64,000 bases of DNA from Tremella fuciformis (lineage: Eukaryota > Basidiomycota > Tremellomycetes > Tremellales > Tremellaceae). The stretch spans positions 1 through 64,000 of the forward strand of contig CP136498.1 in the NCBI GenBank assembly GCA_032768795.1, in the 5' to 3' direction. The notes beneath the pieces are model-generated. The model did no database searches. It was not told where the DNA came from and saw only the letters and a program-made list of their open reading frames with translations. Shown here in pieces: positions 18,055 to 30,554 of the stretch (position 1 is its first letter; each line of letters starts with the position of its first letter). The position numbers and the translations under genes are program-made.

Positions 18055-20897
18055 TCATCGCCCAGGCGAAGGCGAAGTACTATGGGTCTCGTTACAGCCC
18101 CACATCTTGATCTTGTCGATCGGGACTGTATGCAAGTCTGCAAGGAAGTTGCGGATCGCCGGGATCGGACATACGCCAGCATAAGCATATTGGAGAGGGC
18201 CGTCATTCGGCTGGCCATCACTCCACAGCGAAGATTTGGTTTGGAAAAGTCCGCATGAATTAAGACCGAGCAACGCACCGTTCGCGTCGACGAGAGGCCC
18301 TCCCGAATCCCCTGACATTAGGGCAGTTTTCCGGTCCGAAGGGTCGGAACCTGTACGAGTAAAGGTCCAGATCAGGACGTCGTAGGCGTCGTCTGTCATA
18401 CGCACAATGGTCGGCAGGGCGGATGCCGTCACAAGCGCGAAGCCAGAAGCCCCCCCGACTCTCAAGGCATCGAATGTTTTGAAGCCCGTCACAAGACCTT
18501 GATCGTCCTTGTCGAGCAGGCTTTCGAAGTCGTGCTCGAATCGCAGGCCTACCTCTTCACGCTGCGCGATGGCATGACCCAACTGAGAATCCTCTGGAAT
18601 AGATCAGTACACATTCAGTCCGCAGCTAAATACTCACCTCCGAATCGTGTCCATAAAGACCTGATCCTCGTCTCCAAGAGGCTGCCGCCATCTTCGATTA
18701 AGATACTGTTGCGAATGCGCGCGGAACCTTCCATGTCGACCTTGATCGAAGCGAAGTCAGGGATCCATGGAAGTCGGCTCGCGCATGTTGTTATTGTTCG
18801 CATGTCAGAAGCCAGAGCCTCCGCAAACAAGCCGGGAGTCGCCCAGCAATCTTTGCCCTCGTCGCCCTTTTCGAAAGATTTGAATACGGTGCCAAGTTTC
18901 GGTTCTGCGATCTCTTTGGGCTGAAAGAGTGAAATGTCTGACCAATGCCGATCGAGCTGAGTGATGTGCTGTTTCTGAGAACATCGTTTCCATGAGGGCA
19001 CAGGGGGGGTCAATTCGTCGAAGTCGCAGAGTGTCAAGAGTTCACCGGCCCGTTGCAAGATATTGTCGACCAGGTTCAGATTGGCAACCATGTCTGCTGG
19101 GATATTTCGCTTTTTGAGCTCAGCCGTCATGGTGAAAAGCTCTCCGAGACGAGCCAAAGTCGATTTGTAGGCGCTTTTGTCAAAGTTGATGGCACTGGGA
19201 GAGGGAGACTTCGAGTTGTAGTCCAATGCAACTTCATCCCATTGCTCCTCAAGAAGCACCCTCAATTTGTAGTACTGTCGAAGGACGCTCCATCGATGAG
19301 CCGGGAATGGATAAACTGCATTGATGTTTTTGGCGCCACCCTGGGACGCCACAACATGCGCGTTGGTGACCATATACGTCTCGCCATTGACCTCGTAATA
19401 AAATCCTATGCTGCCGGCTGCGGGCTGTGGTCCGTTCCCCGGAACAGATGAAGGTGATCCGCCGATGGACCCGGGATTTGGAGCAGGGTTCGACCAGGAT
19501 GTCCATTGTGCCTGACTAGTGATGAGCGTCCCCGGCCGAGGACACCATGGATCGTCGGCCGTAGAATCTACTTCGGGTACGCCTCCCTGTACAAGCGGCG
19601 AGTTGCTTGGAATATCAGATTGGGTGGTCGTTCCCGTATTTGAATTCGATGAAACGGGAAGCAGAGGGGATGGGACGAGTGAAGGCGTAGTCGATGACGA
19701 CACGAATCCACATTCACTCTCGCAAAGCTCCAGCTGGAAATCTCCGGATGCAGGAGAGACCACGCGGAGTTTCTTGACCAAAATAGGATGCACACTCTCG
19801 ACGAATTCTTGAGCTTTGGGAGCACTGAGTGTTTCAAGTTGGACCAGAACCATCAACACGGGAAGGAGGCTTCCAGGGACACCTCTGAATCCGATGCGCA
19901 ATGGATGGATGGCGCGGTACTGTATCCCTTCAGCCTCAAGCTGTCTTTGAAGCGTTGCCACTATATCAAGGAATGTCGACATCGTGCCCCATGCGTGCTC
20001 CGATTCGATGGGTGACCAGTCTCGCAGAGGCGCAAAATGGTCCAGCGCCAGAATCTCGAGATAATATTGCAGATGCGACGAGCCAAGTAGGTTTGGTTCA
20101 CCCAATACACCCAAGTAGTATTGAGCCCTCGTGGTGGCGTCGGCGGAGTGGACTGCAGAGAGAGGTGGTGTCCTGGGAGGAGGCGAATCGGTGACCGCAT
20201 TGCCCCTGTCCTCGATGATCATGGCTTCAGGCTCAGCGGTGCCCTTGGATACGACGGTGTGAGCAGCGACAGCGATTGGAATCGTCTCTCTTCTGAGCCC
20301 TTGGCTTTCTTCAACCTTGGGGTCGAGAGACTGTGCATTTGCCGATCCGACTGGCTGCGTTCCGCTCGAGCCATTGATCGCTGATATGAGCGGTTCTTGA
20401 TTTTCGGCTGGTGGCGCTAAGACGACAGATTCTCGCATACGGACTGCTTGATCCACTGATGCGACTGCAGTGGCTGCTTGGCGGTTCACTGGTGAACGAA
20501 TGGTCGAGTCCGTTCCAAGCGGCTTGGTGCTAGCCTGGTTTGTCACGGAATTGCCGAGGTAGCCAGCGGTGCCAGCTCGACTCGTAGATTGGGTAGGAAC
20601 GAATGAGGCAGGAGCATTCGGCTGAACGGCCTCAGATATCATCTTTCGCTGAGATACAGGAGGCTCGTCCGATTGATCGTGCACAAACCCATCACCCCCG
20701 TATGCGGCTCGTAGCAAGACACCCATGTCGAGGTTACCGGATCTCAATCGGTTTCGAATGAAATTGTAATCCTCTTTGTCTGGCAGATACCGCTGCGCGT
20801 TGGAAGACGCTCTTTCCAGAAACTGAGGGTCGAGCAGGCAGTCCCACAAGGCAGACAGAAGGTCGGGATTCATAATGCTTGATGTCCTTTCCGGCAT
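18055..20897 (-). CDS. 932-aa trypsin-like serine protease, two exons
   Basis: Exon 1 is 20,897-18,638 and exon 2 is 18,593-18,055. The 44-nt intron is GTGAGT...TACTGAT...CCAG and keeps phase (...RFG-E-DSQLG...). The ATG at 20,897 is the first in frame. Residues 1-480 are low-complexity with no named domain, though 255-400 look globular (YYLGVLGEPNLLGSSHLQYY). Residues about 490-920 carry a chymotrypsin-fold triad: TNAH His514, SDISL Asp654 and SGDSGG Ser850. The spacing between His and Asp is long, so the protease domain has a large insertion. There is no signal peptide, so it is probably intracellular. Fungal proteins with a trypsin-like domain behind a long unknown N terminus occur in variable, stress- or immunity-like gene sets, but that role here is a guess. 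The triad is complete and the frame intact. Confidence 0.82.
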
Positions 20898-22435
20898 CAG
20901 TCTGGGGTTGTCAGCCTACGTCTGGTGGTGGGCATTCCGGTGGCAGCAGCTCACAAGTACCGTGAGCCGCGCTATGTCGTTGAAGGAACTGGTTGAGATG
21001 AGCTGAACAAAGACTTCGGACTCAAGCCAAGCAAATCCCGCACTAGAGATTCCTGTGAATGTGGTGGAGAGAAAGAAGGTGAGCATGGCCGAGCTTGTGT
21101 GGAAGGAGGCGTCTCAAGAAGTGGATCGAATAAGGTAGTTGGGGCCGATGCGGTGTGGCAGTGTGGCGGTGTGGCAGTGTGGCAGCCAGCTGTTCAATGC
21201 GAGGAGACCTGGATGAGAGGAAACAATTTACAAGCCTGCAGCAGGCGGATTGAAGTGATACTGTTGGTCTGATGCAAAGAGGCACTCGCTCACGGGACAA
21301 GTGGGTCCCAGTCCAAGTGATAGGGTGGGAGAGTGCCATAGCCGTGCACAAATAAAGCACTGCATTGTCAAATTGCAAGGTCAAACCCGCTGTACAATTC
21401 AAGCATAATGGTACGGGCGGGGCATTCTATCATTTGCGGCTCTCCCAGAGCTTATTCTGCAATATCATCCGTGTATAGCTGCGCACATCAACAGCATGAG
21501 CGACATAAAGGACATGGACGACATAAAGGACATGCCGTATACATACATACAGCGTCAACCGAAGAAAGAGATCACTGGCGGATAAGCTTTCCAAAGAAAC
21601 GGCCCGAAAGAAAGCGGAGCGGGGAAGAGGATGGTTCAGTCACAAGCCGGACCCAGCACGGCTCAACTACAAGCCGAGGATTACCTTTCCTGAGCCCATT
21701 GTTTGTTGTTTGCCACAGCTCACACAGGAAGCCACCTAGTCGCCCCTTAGTTTGTGTTCTTGCCAGTGACAAGTCGAGGGGATCAGCAGGTTGCCGCTCA
21801 GCGCACACTGGTGGACAGAGACATACAGCGTGACGTCCTGCCGGCACCGTAGCAAATTCTGAAATCATCCCGTTGCTCTCAATCCCACCTGCCCAGCCGC
21901 CGCCCTGTGCTACATCGCCGCCGCGAGAGACCTTGAGGCCGAGATCGTCGCTGAAGACTCGTGGGACGATGATGAGGACAAGGCGGAGTCGTTTGCTGAT
22001 CGTTGTATGCAGGGGCAGCTTGTGACGAGAAGGAGACCGAGGGTATGGGTCAGACAACTGTCGACACCCCGGACACCGGCACTGCAGAGCTGAAATCAGC
22101 CCGACCGGTCAGCATCATTCCGCCCTCGCCCGCCACCGCCATTGCCGCACACCGTCTTGGAGCGCTACGTCAGGAGAGTCGATTCGCGGCGCAGGAGGAC
22201 AACTGCATGCGCATGTGGGCTGTCAACGACGATCAAGAGCAACGATACAGAGACGATGACACGTCCTGCAGTCGGGGACGACGTCGAGCCATATCACATG
22301 TTTGAGCCGAATCGCCGAAACGCCGCCCAGCCCTGACCTCACCACCGACAGAGGTGTTTCTGATGACTAAGAAGGCCCTGCCCGGGGAGACAGGATGTGC
22401 ACGACCGGCAAAGAATCGCCCGATCGGGGGAGGTG
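20898..22435. other. Intergenic, no gene resolved
   Basis: Short frames only. Minor direct repeats are seen: TGTGGCAG/TGTGGCGG near 21,150-21,185 and GACATAAAGGACATG twice near 21,500-21,535. The 3' part leads into a TATA box at 22,436. Confidence 0.4.
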
Positions 22436-22442
22436 TATAAAA
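22436..22442 (+). promoter_or_regulatory. TATA box (TATAAAA)
   Basis: A consensus TATAAAA in GGTGTATAAAAGGGG, 64 bp before a tandem repeat array and about 580 bp before the Gag-like gene. A second weaker site, CCTATAAAG, lies near 22,945, about 75 bp before that gene's ATG and better placed as its core promoter. Confidence 0.5.
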
Positions 22443-22505
22443 GGGGTGGAAGGAGACCAGGAGCGCACGTCGCCGCGATAAAAAGTGTTTCATCGCTACC
22501 GCGAT

Positions 22506-22915
22506 CAACGGTGTCTTCGCTACCGCCCGGGCGACGCTCGGGCGGCGCCCAGGCTTCCTAGTTTCAAGAGTGTTTCAGGAGTGTTTCAGGGCGCAGCGGG
22601 CCTGCTCCGCTACCGCTACAGCTGCGATCAACGGTGTCTTCGCTACCGCCCGGGCGACGCTCGGGCGGCGCCCAGGCTTCCTAGTTTCAAGAGTATTTCA
22701 GGAGTGTTTCAGGGCGCAGCGGGCCTGCTCCGCTACCGCTACAGCTGCGATCAACGGTGTCTTCGCTACCGCCCGGGCGACGCCGAGCGTCGCCCAGTCT
22801 TACTAGTTTCAAGGATGTTTCAGTGCGCAGCAGGCCTGCTCCGCTACCGCTACAGCTGCGATCAACGGTGTCTTCGCTACCGCCCGGGCGACGCTCGGGC
22901 GACGCCCTACTGCTT
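22506..22915 (+). repeat. 123-bp GC-rich tandem repeat, about 3.5 copies
   Basis: Copies start at CAACGGTGTCTTCGC at 22,506, 22,629, 22,752 and 22,863 (steps 123, 123, 111). Each has a GC-rich palindrome-prone core (GCCCGGGCGACGCTCGGGCG), then a CCTAGTTTCAAGAG / GTGTTTCAGG segment and CTCCGCTACCGCTACAGC. The array sits between two TATA boxes upstream of the Gag-like gene, and could be a repeated regulatory region or part of a retroelement terminus. Confidence 0.85.
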
Positions 22916-23022
22916 CGCAATGCGGTGCATGAGCTCCCCATAGACCTATAAAGAGGTGCACTTGGTGCTCGTAAGTTCAAGTCGCGATCCATCTTCTTTC
23001 TACTCCACGGTTCTGGTGTAAT

Positions 23023-23690
23023 ATGCCTCTCGCCAACTCAATGAAACAACGTCTCAGAGTGAATCTCTCTCTCTCTCTCTCTTACCGCAGGATTGAGTTG
23101 ACGTGAAACAGGACGACAAGCACTGCAATGCCAATCGTGCCCTGCTCCAGAATGACCCGGACGCCAACCTGAAGGGTATCGACCGGAAGATCGATCATAT
23201 CCTGCGTAACCCCAAAGCAATCCCTATCGAGGTTCTGTTCCGGGCCGAGGAGCTTATCGTCGTCCCAGTCTCACCCGACGAGGCTGAATTGCCTTTGCCC
23301 GAGCCCGAGCAGGCCCAAGTGGCCATTGCAGACGCGCCTCCTCCAGATGCCCCGGCCTCCCTCATCCCCCCAATCACTCCCGTCGATGATACCGCGATGC
23401 AAACTCTGGTCCCGCTCACGCCCCCCAAGCCCGATATCTCAACCGGACCCAAGCGCAGACCGGCCGGTTCCCGTCGACAGCCCGGCCTTAAGCGCAAGTC
23501 TCCCTTCGTCCCCGGCGATCTTGTCCCTTGGAGGAAAGACAGAGAGAGTACGGGAGAGAGCGTCCGTTATTGCAAGCAGTGGAACCACAAGAAACCGTGT
23601 CCCGACAATTGCAGATACCGCCACGCGTGCAACAAATGCCAAAAACCTTTCAAGAAGCACGCCGCCAAGCAATGCCTGTCCGTCTGGTAA
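23023..23690 (+). CDS. 204-aa Gag-like CCCH/CCHC zinc-finger protein, two exons
   Basis: Exon 1 is 23,023-23,058 (ATG CCT CTC...) and exon 2 is 23,112-23,690. The proposed 53-nt intron begins GTGAAT, carries a (CT)n microsatellite and has branch TTGAC before acceptor AAACAG; phase 0 is kept. The middle is Pro/Ala/Glu-rich, and a basic linker follows at about 125-140. The C terminus has Cys166-x8-Cys175-x3-Cys179-x3-His183 followed by Cys185-x2-Cys188-x6-His195-x4-Cys200. A CCCH-like finger followed by a zinc knuckle is typical of nucleic-acid-binding Gag-type proteins of some fungal retroelements. No RT or recombinase follows, so it is either an orphan Gag or a domesticated gene. A donor-like GGTAAGT overlaps the stop. 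Confidence 0.55.
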
Positions 23691-24418
23691 GTCTTAATAA
23701 GCCGAGAAAGCAGTAGCGTGCTGACCATCAGATCCCTCCACAAACCAAGCCGAAGAGCTGTCTTGAGAGATGGTTGGCTACTCCTGTTGACGACTCGTGG
23801 CTCCTCTTCCGGTTTCTCTCCTCGCACACTTCTCCCCAATGGGCCCCCCGCTGAAGCCACCGCAATCACCTTGCTCCCCTTCTATCCCTCCTCTTGCCCA
23901 CTTCTCACCCCATTCTCACCATTCAAAACGCTGGACCTTGGATCGTGAAACGCTGGACCTTGGGTCGTGAAACGCTGGGACTTGGGTCGTGAAACGCTCA
24001 CCTTTACGGGAGCAGATAGAAGGGAATCTGCCAGGCGATAGACTGGGATGCATCGGATTGAGGTGTTGGCCATTGGTTTTAGTCCGTTGACTTAAAGAGA
24101 TACAGTCATGCTCAACCGTGACGCCAGAACTCTAGGATTCACCAATGGACCTTGGATGATTTGTCGTGCTCACAATGCGGACGGGCGGTGCAACTCGGAG
24201 TCCTCTTCTCGTCTGGAACAAGCAAGCTCGCCTGTCAGCTGTCCCATCCAAGGCAGTCGACCGGGGGTGTGGAGCAGAATTCTGTTCAGTTTGCGCGCTG
24301 TATCGTAGGCGATCAGGATCGAGCATAGGCCCCTCCAAGATGGTCAAGCGTGGATGCCGACCGGTCAGCGGCTCCTGCCTTGCGTATAGGTGCTATCTGG
24401 CATACATAGTTCGGTGAC
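23691..24418. other. Intergenic with a 22-bp minisatellite
   Basis: At 23,926-23,999 there are about 3.5 copies of a 22-bp unit (AAACGCTGGACCTTGGGTCGTG), with starts at 23,926, 23,948, 23,970 and 23,992. No gene resolved in the rest. Confidence 0.6.
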
Positions 24419-25531
24419 TTATGAAGTGGCCGAAATGAGAAAGACTGCGAGTGCTCCAGGGCCGACGATGACCTTGCTTTCAGCCCACGGGTTGCCGAGC
24501 AGATCGGCCCATTCGGTGGTGCCGACGGTGAGACCGATCCAGGCCGCCAGCTGCGAGCAGTTTTTTCTTGGCCGGGATGATGCGCTTATCCTTGGCGGGC
24601 CGTTTGTCCTCGTCTGCGACCGAGCTCTCATCGTCAGAGCTCTCGTCGTCATCGTCATCATTGTCATCATCGTTAATGTCGCTCTGCTGGACATGACGAC
24701 TCTGTCGGTCCCTGCGATTCCCATACGTATAGACTTGCCGTACCTTTCCCAATGACCCATCTCTCCGCATCGCCAACACTCGTCATCCTGCTTAGCCTTG
24801 CCGCCACGATGCGCCTCTACCAAGACATCGCCGTTCCTCTCGGTCAAGCCGTTCTTATCGCGACCGTTCTCGAGATAGCGATGCTCCTTGCGGCGGCCTA
24901 GCCCGCCGTCGAGCGATCTCGGCGGTGTGTTTGGACAGGACGACAGACCAGGTCTGCTGACTCTGGGCGATGGGACCCGGACGATGTTGGAGGCGGGATC
25001 CAGGATCTTCGACTTGATCGGTTGCGCGCGCTTGGTATCACACAGAACGATCCCGACGCGCTTGCCTTCCGCGATCGCCATCGAGGTTGTCTCTACGTGC
25101 GTGCTCATATCATCTGCGGAGGCGTCGCCTCGTAGGTCTAGGGTCCACGCGTGCTTGCACGATTCGCTGATTCTCCACGCGATCCGCCTCATGTACCTTA
25201 TCACAGTATTTCCGCATGTCGACGGCAGCGAGCAGATCCTCGATTTGAACCGGACGGCCTCCGAAACAAACCCCTTCAATTTCGCCTGCGCCCTGCTCTC
25301 TCGGGCTTGCCTCCATTCCAACCCCTTTTCGTCCTTACCGGTGCCAGCCATAGCCCTTCGAGCCTAAGACAGATCCGGCACGGACTTGACTTTCCGCGGT
25401 CTCTACACGCCCTGGCTCAAGATCGAGCTCCAAGGCCGTATCCCAGCAGCCCCTAGCTGCAGGGCTATCTCGCCGGCTGCTCTGAACGGCGCATATGACG
25501 GGTCGTGCGATAGCTTCGGATTCGAGTCCAT
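24419..25531 (-). pseudogene. Copia-type Gag-like remnant
   Basis: Minus-strand pieces, starting at MDSNPKLSHDPSYAPF (ATG 25,531), read like the N terminus of a copia Gag: a YxxF segment, then EIALQLGAAGIRPW, then a WRQARESRAQAKL helix. A basic and Pro-rich region follows, and then a zinc knuckle CWRCGEMGHWER that lacks its final Cys. After the knuckle, coding-like sequence shifts frame into a (D/E)n-rich acidic tract and a basic segment (about 24,480-24,720). At least two frame breaks are needed and no protease, integrase or RT follows. The assignment rests on layout only. Confidence 0.38.
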
Positions 25532-28262
25532 ATCGATCCTAGTGCTTGACATCTTACGACAAAGTGTCATCCAAGACGGTCGACGACGGTCTGTACACAC
25601 GCGCGGGTGTTGTAACGATTGTCGGTCAGAAGGGTGGCTTCCAGTGCGTCGCAGCTGACGGGAACGGCTTGAGCGATCCTGCAGCGAGCTCTGGATGGGT
25701 CGGCCTGGTCTTGGGACTTTTGATGCTCTGTTACAACATGAGCGTGGTATGCATTCGCCCTCCTGGGGCCGAGTCTACGTATACATGCAGTCAGACAGCC
25801 TGTGGACAGCAGCATGACCGTCGTCCTACTGTTCTCCTATGCCTCCTGCTCAAGAGGCAATTCCGGGAGCTATGAGGCGTGATTGTTCTTCATATCACTA
25901 CGCCTGGAGGATACCTTGCGAGATGTAGGCATCCAAAAACTGCATGGCTCGCTCGGTAAGCCAGCCTTCCCTGTACAGCCAGCTTGCCGGATCCCGGCCC
26001 TCCCTTACACGTAAGCTCAAAGTCTGGAAATGGTTCACGGCAGGGAACGAGCGCGCTCGTCATGTGGCGGTGACAGGAAAATGAGACGTGGACTGACTGC
26101 GTCGAGATTGACAGAAAGACAGTCAGCAACGGGCGACACTTCAGCGGGTCGTCCAGGGTCTCGACGAATACGATGATCTTGTCTGCGAGATTGAGCCTGT
26201 ACCTCAATGAGCGAAGCCCTTGCTGTTTCCGAATAGGCATCCGGAAGCATGCGGAACAAGGATACTGACACAATGGGTCGTCTCGACAGCCTGTCAACCT
26301 TCACGGCACCGATGCCTTCCCGCAACGCCTCTATGACGCCGGACGGGGACGGAGGGGATGCAAGGGCCACGATTGGTGGAGGATGCATACGAGGGAGCGA
26401 GGGCGGAGCACAAGGTCGGAGTGAACACCCAATGGGTCTGGCTGGCTGACAATGGGCGACCTCGCGTCCATATGGGCCGGTATGTTTGACAACGTGGGTT
26501 TGCCTGATTGGGCCCAGGGCGCTGAGCTGACTTGTCGTACCCTTCTCGTCTTTGTGCAGCTCCTCCTTCACGCGAATATCCTCCTCACTTGTAATTCATC
26601 AGTATATTGCAAAGTATTGCTCGTGAGGCTGTTTTGGACGCTCAGATCGAAGCAGGGATGACAGCATCGCGCCTCACACATCCCAACGGTCTCGTGACAT
26701 AACGAGAGGAGCACGAGCATTCTGCATTGAGGCATATTGAGCCTTTCAGCATATTCTGGGCGTCTCGCTGAATCACGACACATCCATTCGCATTGCTCCC
26801 CTCTTACGCCCAAACAATTCTGGCACTCGATTCTGGGGCAATCAAGAAGTGGAAGATGGTCAACAACTGGCTTCACAATCTGTTCATTTGCATCTCTTAG
26901 GCTCAAAGGGCTTGTCAACACGTTCGAGCCTTCATTGCTGATGACTCCACCTTCACCAAGACGGCCTACAATTGTGTCCTCGTTTTGGCGACAGCTATCG
27001 AGGCAGACAACAGCGGGATAAACCTGGCATGAGCGACCGTCTCCAAAAGAACCTGGCGTGTTTGGGTCTGTTCTCGGCTCTGCTAGGCGAAGCGCTGTCA
27101 GGCCTCAAAGAGCCAAAGACAATGGTCAAGGGCGACCGACAGAACGAGCTTTGCTGGCGCTGTGGTCTAAGATTTCGTCCCAGGAACGCAGGCATATTGC
27201 TGCAAGCAAATCGAGCGCAAAGTGAGCATCAAGTGGGAGTACCTGTGGTACCTTTCTGGGGAGCTGTCAACGCTCGGTCTGAGTTTCCCTGTTTGGAAGC
27301 AGTCCTTGGCATGCTAGAGATCAGTATAGAGACAGTGGCTGAATCTGCATCGCTCTGTGTGCTGACTTCAGATGCACTGGGCGTCTTGGAGCGATGACCC
27401 GCCGATACTGCGGATTATGCTTGTCCAGTGGCCCGACATGGTCAGAGAACTCCAAACGGAATAGAGCAGCAGACCAACGTGTACAAGGGGGCTTGGGAGT
27501 TGCCGGTGTTTGAGGAGCTTCAGGCAAACTGGAACGTCACGGACTCAACATCGCAAAGGCAACACCAGGATCCAGCGAACGCCATTGGGCCATTCTCCTT
27601 CCATGCTGAACGCCGTCTGCGAGGGGATGGAAATTCTCGCTAGTGGGATGTCATGACAACAAGCAGCCATTCACGACTGCTGAACTTCGAAACGATCGAC
27701 AGAAGGAACATCGAGCAGAGCCCTTGACCGTCACAAGGAAAGCTGTACACTTGGCGAGTCTCAGAACCACCTCCTGCCCTGTGCGCACGGGCAAGCCATT
27801 GTAGACGCTCTTAAGGTCGCCAAACAGCCATACGAGGCCCCGTTGTCCTCAAGCCAGGCTTGCAGCCACCTATCTTGCCTACTTGCCTCTCATTCTGCAG
27901 TATGGCCGTATGCCGACGGCGAGGATCGTTGATGTCGAGTCTGACTGCCTGAGGAACACTACCCTTCAGCAGCCCCTGCATCCGATCTCTCTAGCTTGTC
28001 ATTTCTCCCAGTCCTTCTTTCCGACGCTTGTGACAATGACTTCAGCCACAGAGCGTATGAGCTTGTCAGATCCTGCGCGTACCCGACGGTCCGTGGCAAT
28101 GTCCACACGTCCTAGGCGATGATCAAGCCCAACGTGGCATTCCAGCAGTCTCCGTCCTGCAGAGCGAGCTCAACAGCTGCTCGCCACGGTGCGGGCGACA
28201 GCTTTAAGATGTCGTCAATGTTGATCAGGCTCGAGATCTTGCCAAAAAACTATCCAAAATGG
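25532..28262. other. Unresolved stretch, short coding-like pieces only
   Basis: Frames on both strands are short and do not join at plausible splice sites. A minus-strand piece around 25,900-26,300 contains LRYRLNLADKIIVFVETLDD, which looks protein-like, but I recognise no family. Confidence 0.3.
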
Positions 28263-29769
28263 TCAAAGGCGGTTTGTGTCCACGCGGGGGGTCCTGCAAT
28301 TTGGTCCAGTGCTTCCGGAGTCTCCCGGCGGAGGGCGGCGACTCCAGCGATGTTTGGCAACAATAGTGGCGGCTTCCAAGATACGCTTCACGACCGTTCC
28401 ATCGGTGTTGGGGATGTAGTGGGTGAAGTTGTCGGTGCCCAGTAACATCCGAACGCCTTTAAGGGCGACATTGTCCTGGGCATAAGGCGGCTTTGAGCGC
28501 ACGCGACAGCATACTTACCTTAAAATGACCGCCTTGCCGGCCAAGAGCCTCCCATGCTCCTTGACGTCCTTCACGGTGGCCTTCCATGCCCAGGCGTTGG
28601 TCTTGTTCTCCTCGGCCATGACGCGATGCACAGGGGTACGAGAGATCCGCTCCTTGTCCACTGCTGGCACATGATGGTCCATCTGCTCGATCGTGTTCCA
28701 TATTGCCCAGATGCCGCTGAGTAAGCTGGTGTAGTTGTTGAGCCCACCCCGATGGCAATTGAGACCAAGCTTGCCAAAGGTCTGTTCGACGGCAGCAGTG
28801 GTGATGGGGTTGTTGGGCGACAACACCGAGGGAGCGAGCGTTGCTGACATGTTGTCAGATGGAAGACTATGTGCGTCAGACCATTGTCAATCATGTCAGG
28901 ATGTGGATGAGTACGCTTGTCCTATTGCGCACTGTGGGCCCAGATGTGACGCCCGCTGCGTTTCGGACCTTTGTGATCTTTGGGCGGGCGAGCTGTCGGT
29001 GCCCATCCTTTTCGCTTATCCTTATCGCTTATCTTGGGAATTCATGTCCGACAGGCAACCATGCAATTCCGATTCATGATGGAGGTCAGGCGCGGCTAGC
29101 GACCAGTCGCGCATACCAGCCGAGCAGCACCCCCCAAGCCGCGTCACTAATCAGTACACCTCGTCCCTCCTATCGCTCGACCCCATCGATGCGTGCCATG
29201 GCGTCGAGGATCTCCTTGGGCACGATCTCGCCTTGGAACTCGGTTTGTACCTCCTCTTCTGCATCGGCACTCTCGCACCAAATAGTCGTCTCGCCGAAAA
29301 GAGAGTTCGCTGGCCAGCAGGCGCAATTGCGATTGTCCTCCAAGCCGGGTCGATACGGGATGGGGCGCAAGGTGGTCTTGGGGACTGTGATGTAAACGGT
29401 CTGTGCTTCGTGCACGAGGGTGCTGATGTGCGATCCGAACCACTCGTCATCCCAAACAGGCCACAGGCCCTGCTCCACGGTTTCGTCGCGCATGATAAAC
29501 TGAACGGATTGCAGCGATGGCGCCGCGTCGGCGAGCCCAACAAGTTTCTGCGAGGGTCGCCTACGCGGTGCATGTGATGAGAGCCTGTCGAGGGGTCCTT
29601 GAGCGCAAGGTTGGACAAAACCTCTCCCCAAACAACGTCCACCCTGAGCCTGACGTCTCCCAGCTAGAGTAAGCCCTCGGGATGGACTGAGCATTACACC
29701 TGATGCCGCTCGCGCACTGACTTCGAGCCTGCACTCCGCGTAATATGTGTCGACACCCTCCTTGGACAC
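28263..29769 (-). other. Coding-like minus-strand region, exons unresolved
   Basis: Three minus-strand blocks have protein-like composition: about 29,640-29,170 (WDDEWFGSHISTLVHEA..., ending MARIDGVER), 28,850-28,515 (SPNNPITTAAVEQTF...) and 28,500-28,290 (KGVRMLLGTDNFTHYIPN). The second block ends at a consensus donor (AAG/GTAAGT near 28,523) and the third follows a CCCAG acceptor, but joining them there does not keep frame. Either the exon structure differs or the gene is decayed. No family recognised. Confidence 0.3.
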
Positions 29770-30554
29770 CTCCTGAGAGACTGAGTGGCCTGACAGTTAG
29801 AGCGACTTCGAAAACTGGGATGGAGGCGGCGAGGATGGTGTCCTTCCGGTCATATGGAAGGATACTTCACCTCTCGATGTGTTCGTTTCCAAACAAACCA
29901 CGATGGAAAGTTCTTGAAAACGATCTTTGGGTCAAGGAACGGTTGCGGGTCGATGGACAGCAATGGTGGCTCTCATCATATTTTCGGGCAATAAGCAGAA
30001 AGTGTGAAAAACCTGTGGCCAGCGAGCTCGGCTGAGCAGAGAGCGCACGGGGTGCACATCTTGTTGCACTGCAAGCATTTCAGTCTAAGTATGGAGTTAT
30101 GCTGGAATATTGTGACCACACTTATCAAAAACAACGAGACGTTATCAAAGAAATAGCTGGCGGTAATCACGAGGCTCAATATATACTTGTAAGCATTCAA
30201 GACTCCCCTTCAGCGCTTCTGTGTGAGAGGGAGCTACAGCATCGTCGGCAATAGTCATATGGGCCCTCAGAGATTGCTGATAGTGATGATGTGCCAACTC
30301 AAAGCCGTCTTGCTCCTCTGGAATGCACCATCTGATCCGTGCGTTCCAACAAACGGCGCAATTCGTTGCCGGACACAACAGCCCGAGCTGACCGCCGCGG
30401 CCCGCGCGATCCTGCTATCGAGAGAGCTCTTCATAGCTCGGGCGGCGGGCCGTGTATTGGACTTATCGTGTTGCACAAAAGTGACCAGCTAGTCGAGTGT
30501 CAAGGCAATGATCACCCTCTTGTGATAGAATCATGAACGTCCTGGAAGGAGACT
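29770..30554. other. Intergenic, AT-richer, no gene resolved
   Basis: Somewhat more AT-rich than its surroundings. No supported gene, repeat or RNA. Confidence 0.35.

Noticed and set aside
23640..23735. A third exon of the Gag-like gene using the donor at the stop codon (GGTAAGT)
   Set aside because: Joining to the nearest acceptor (CATCAG) creates a TGA at once, so the protein end is the same.
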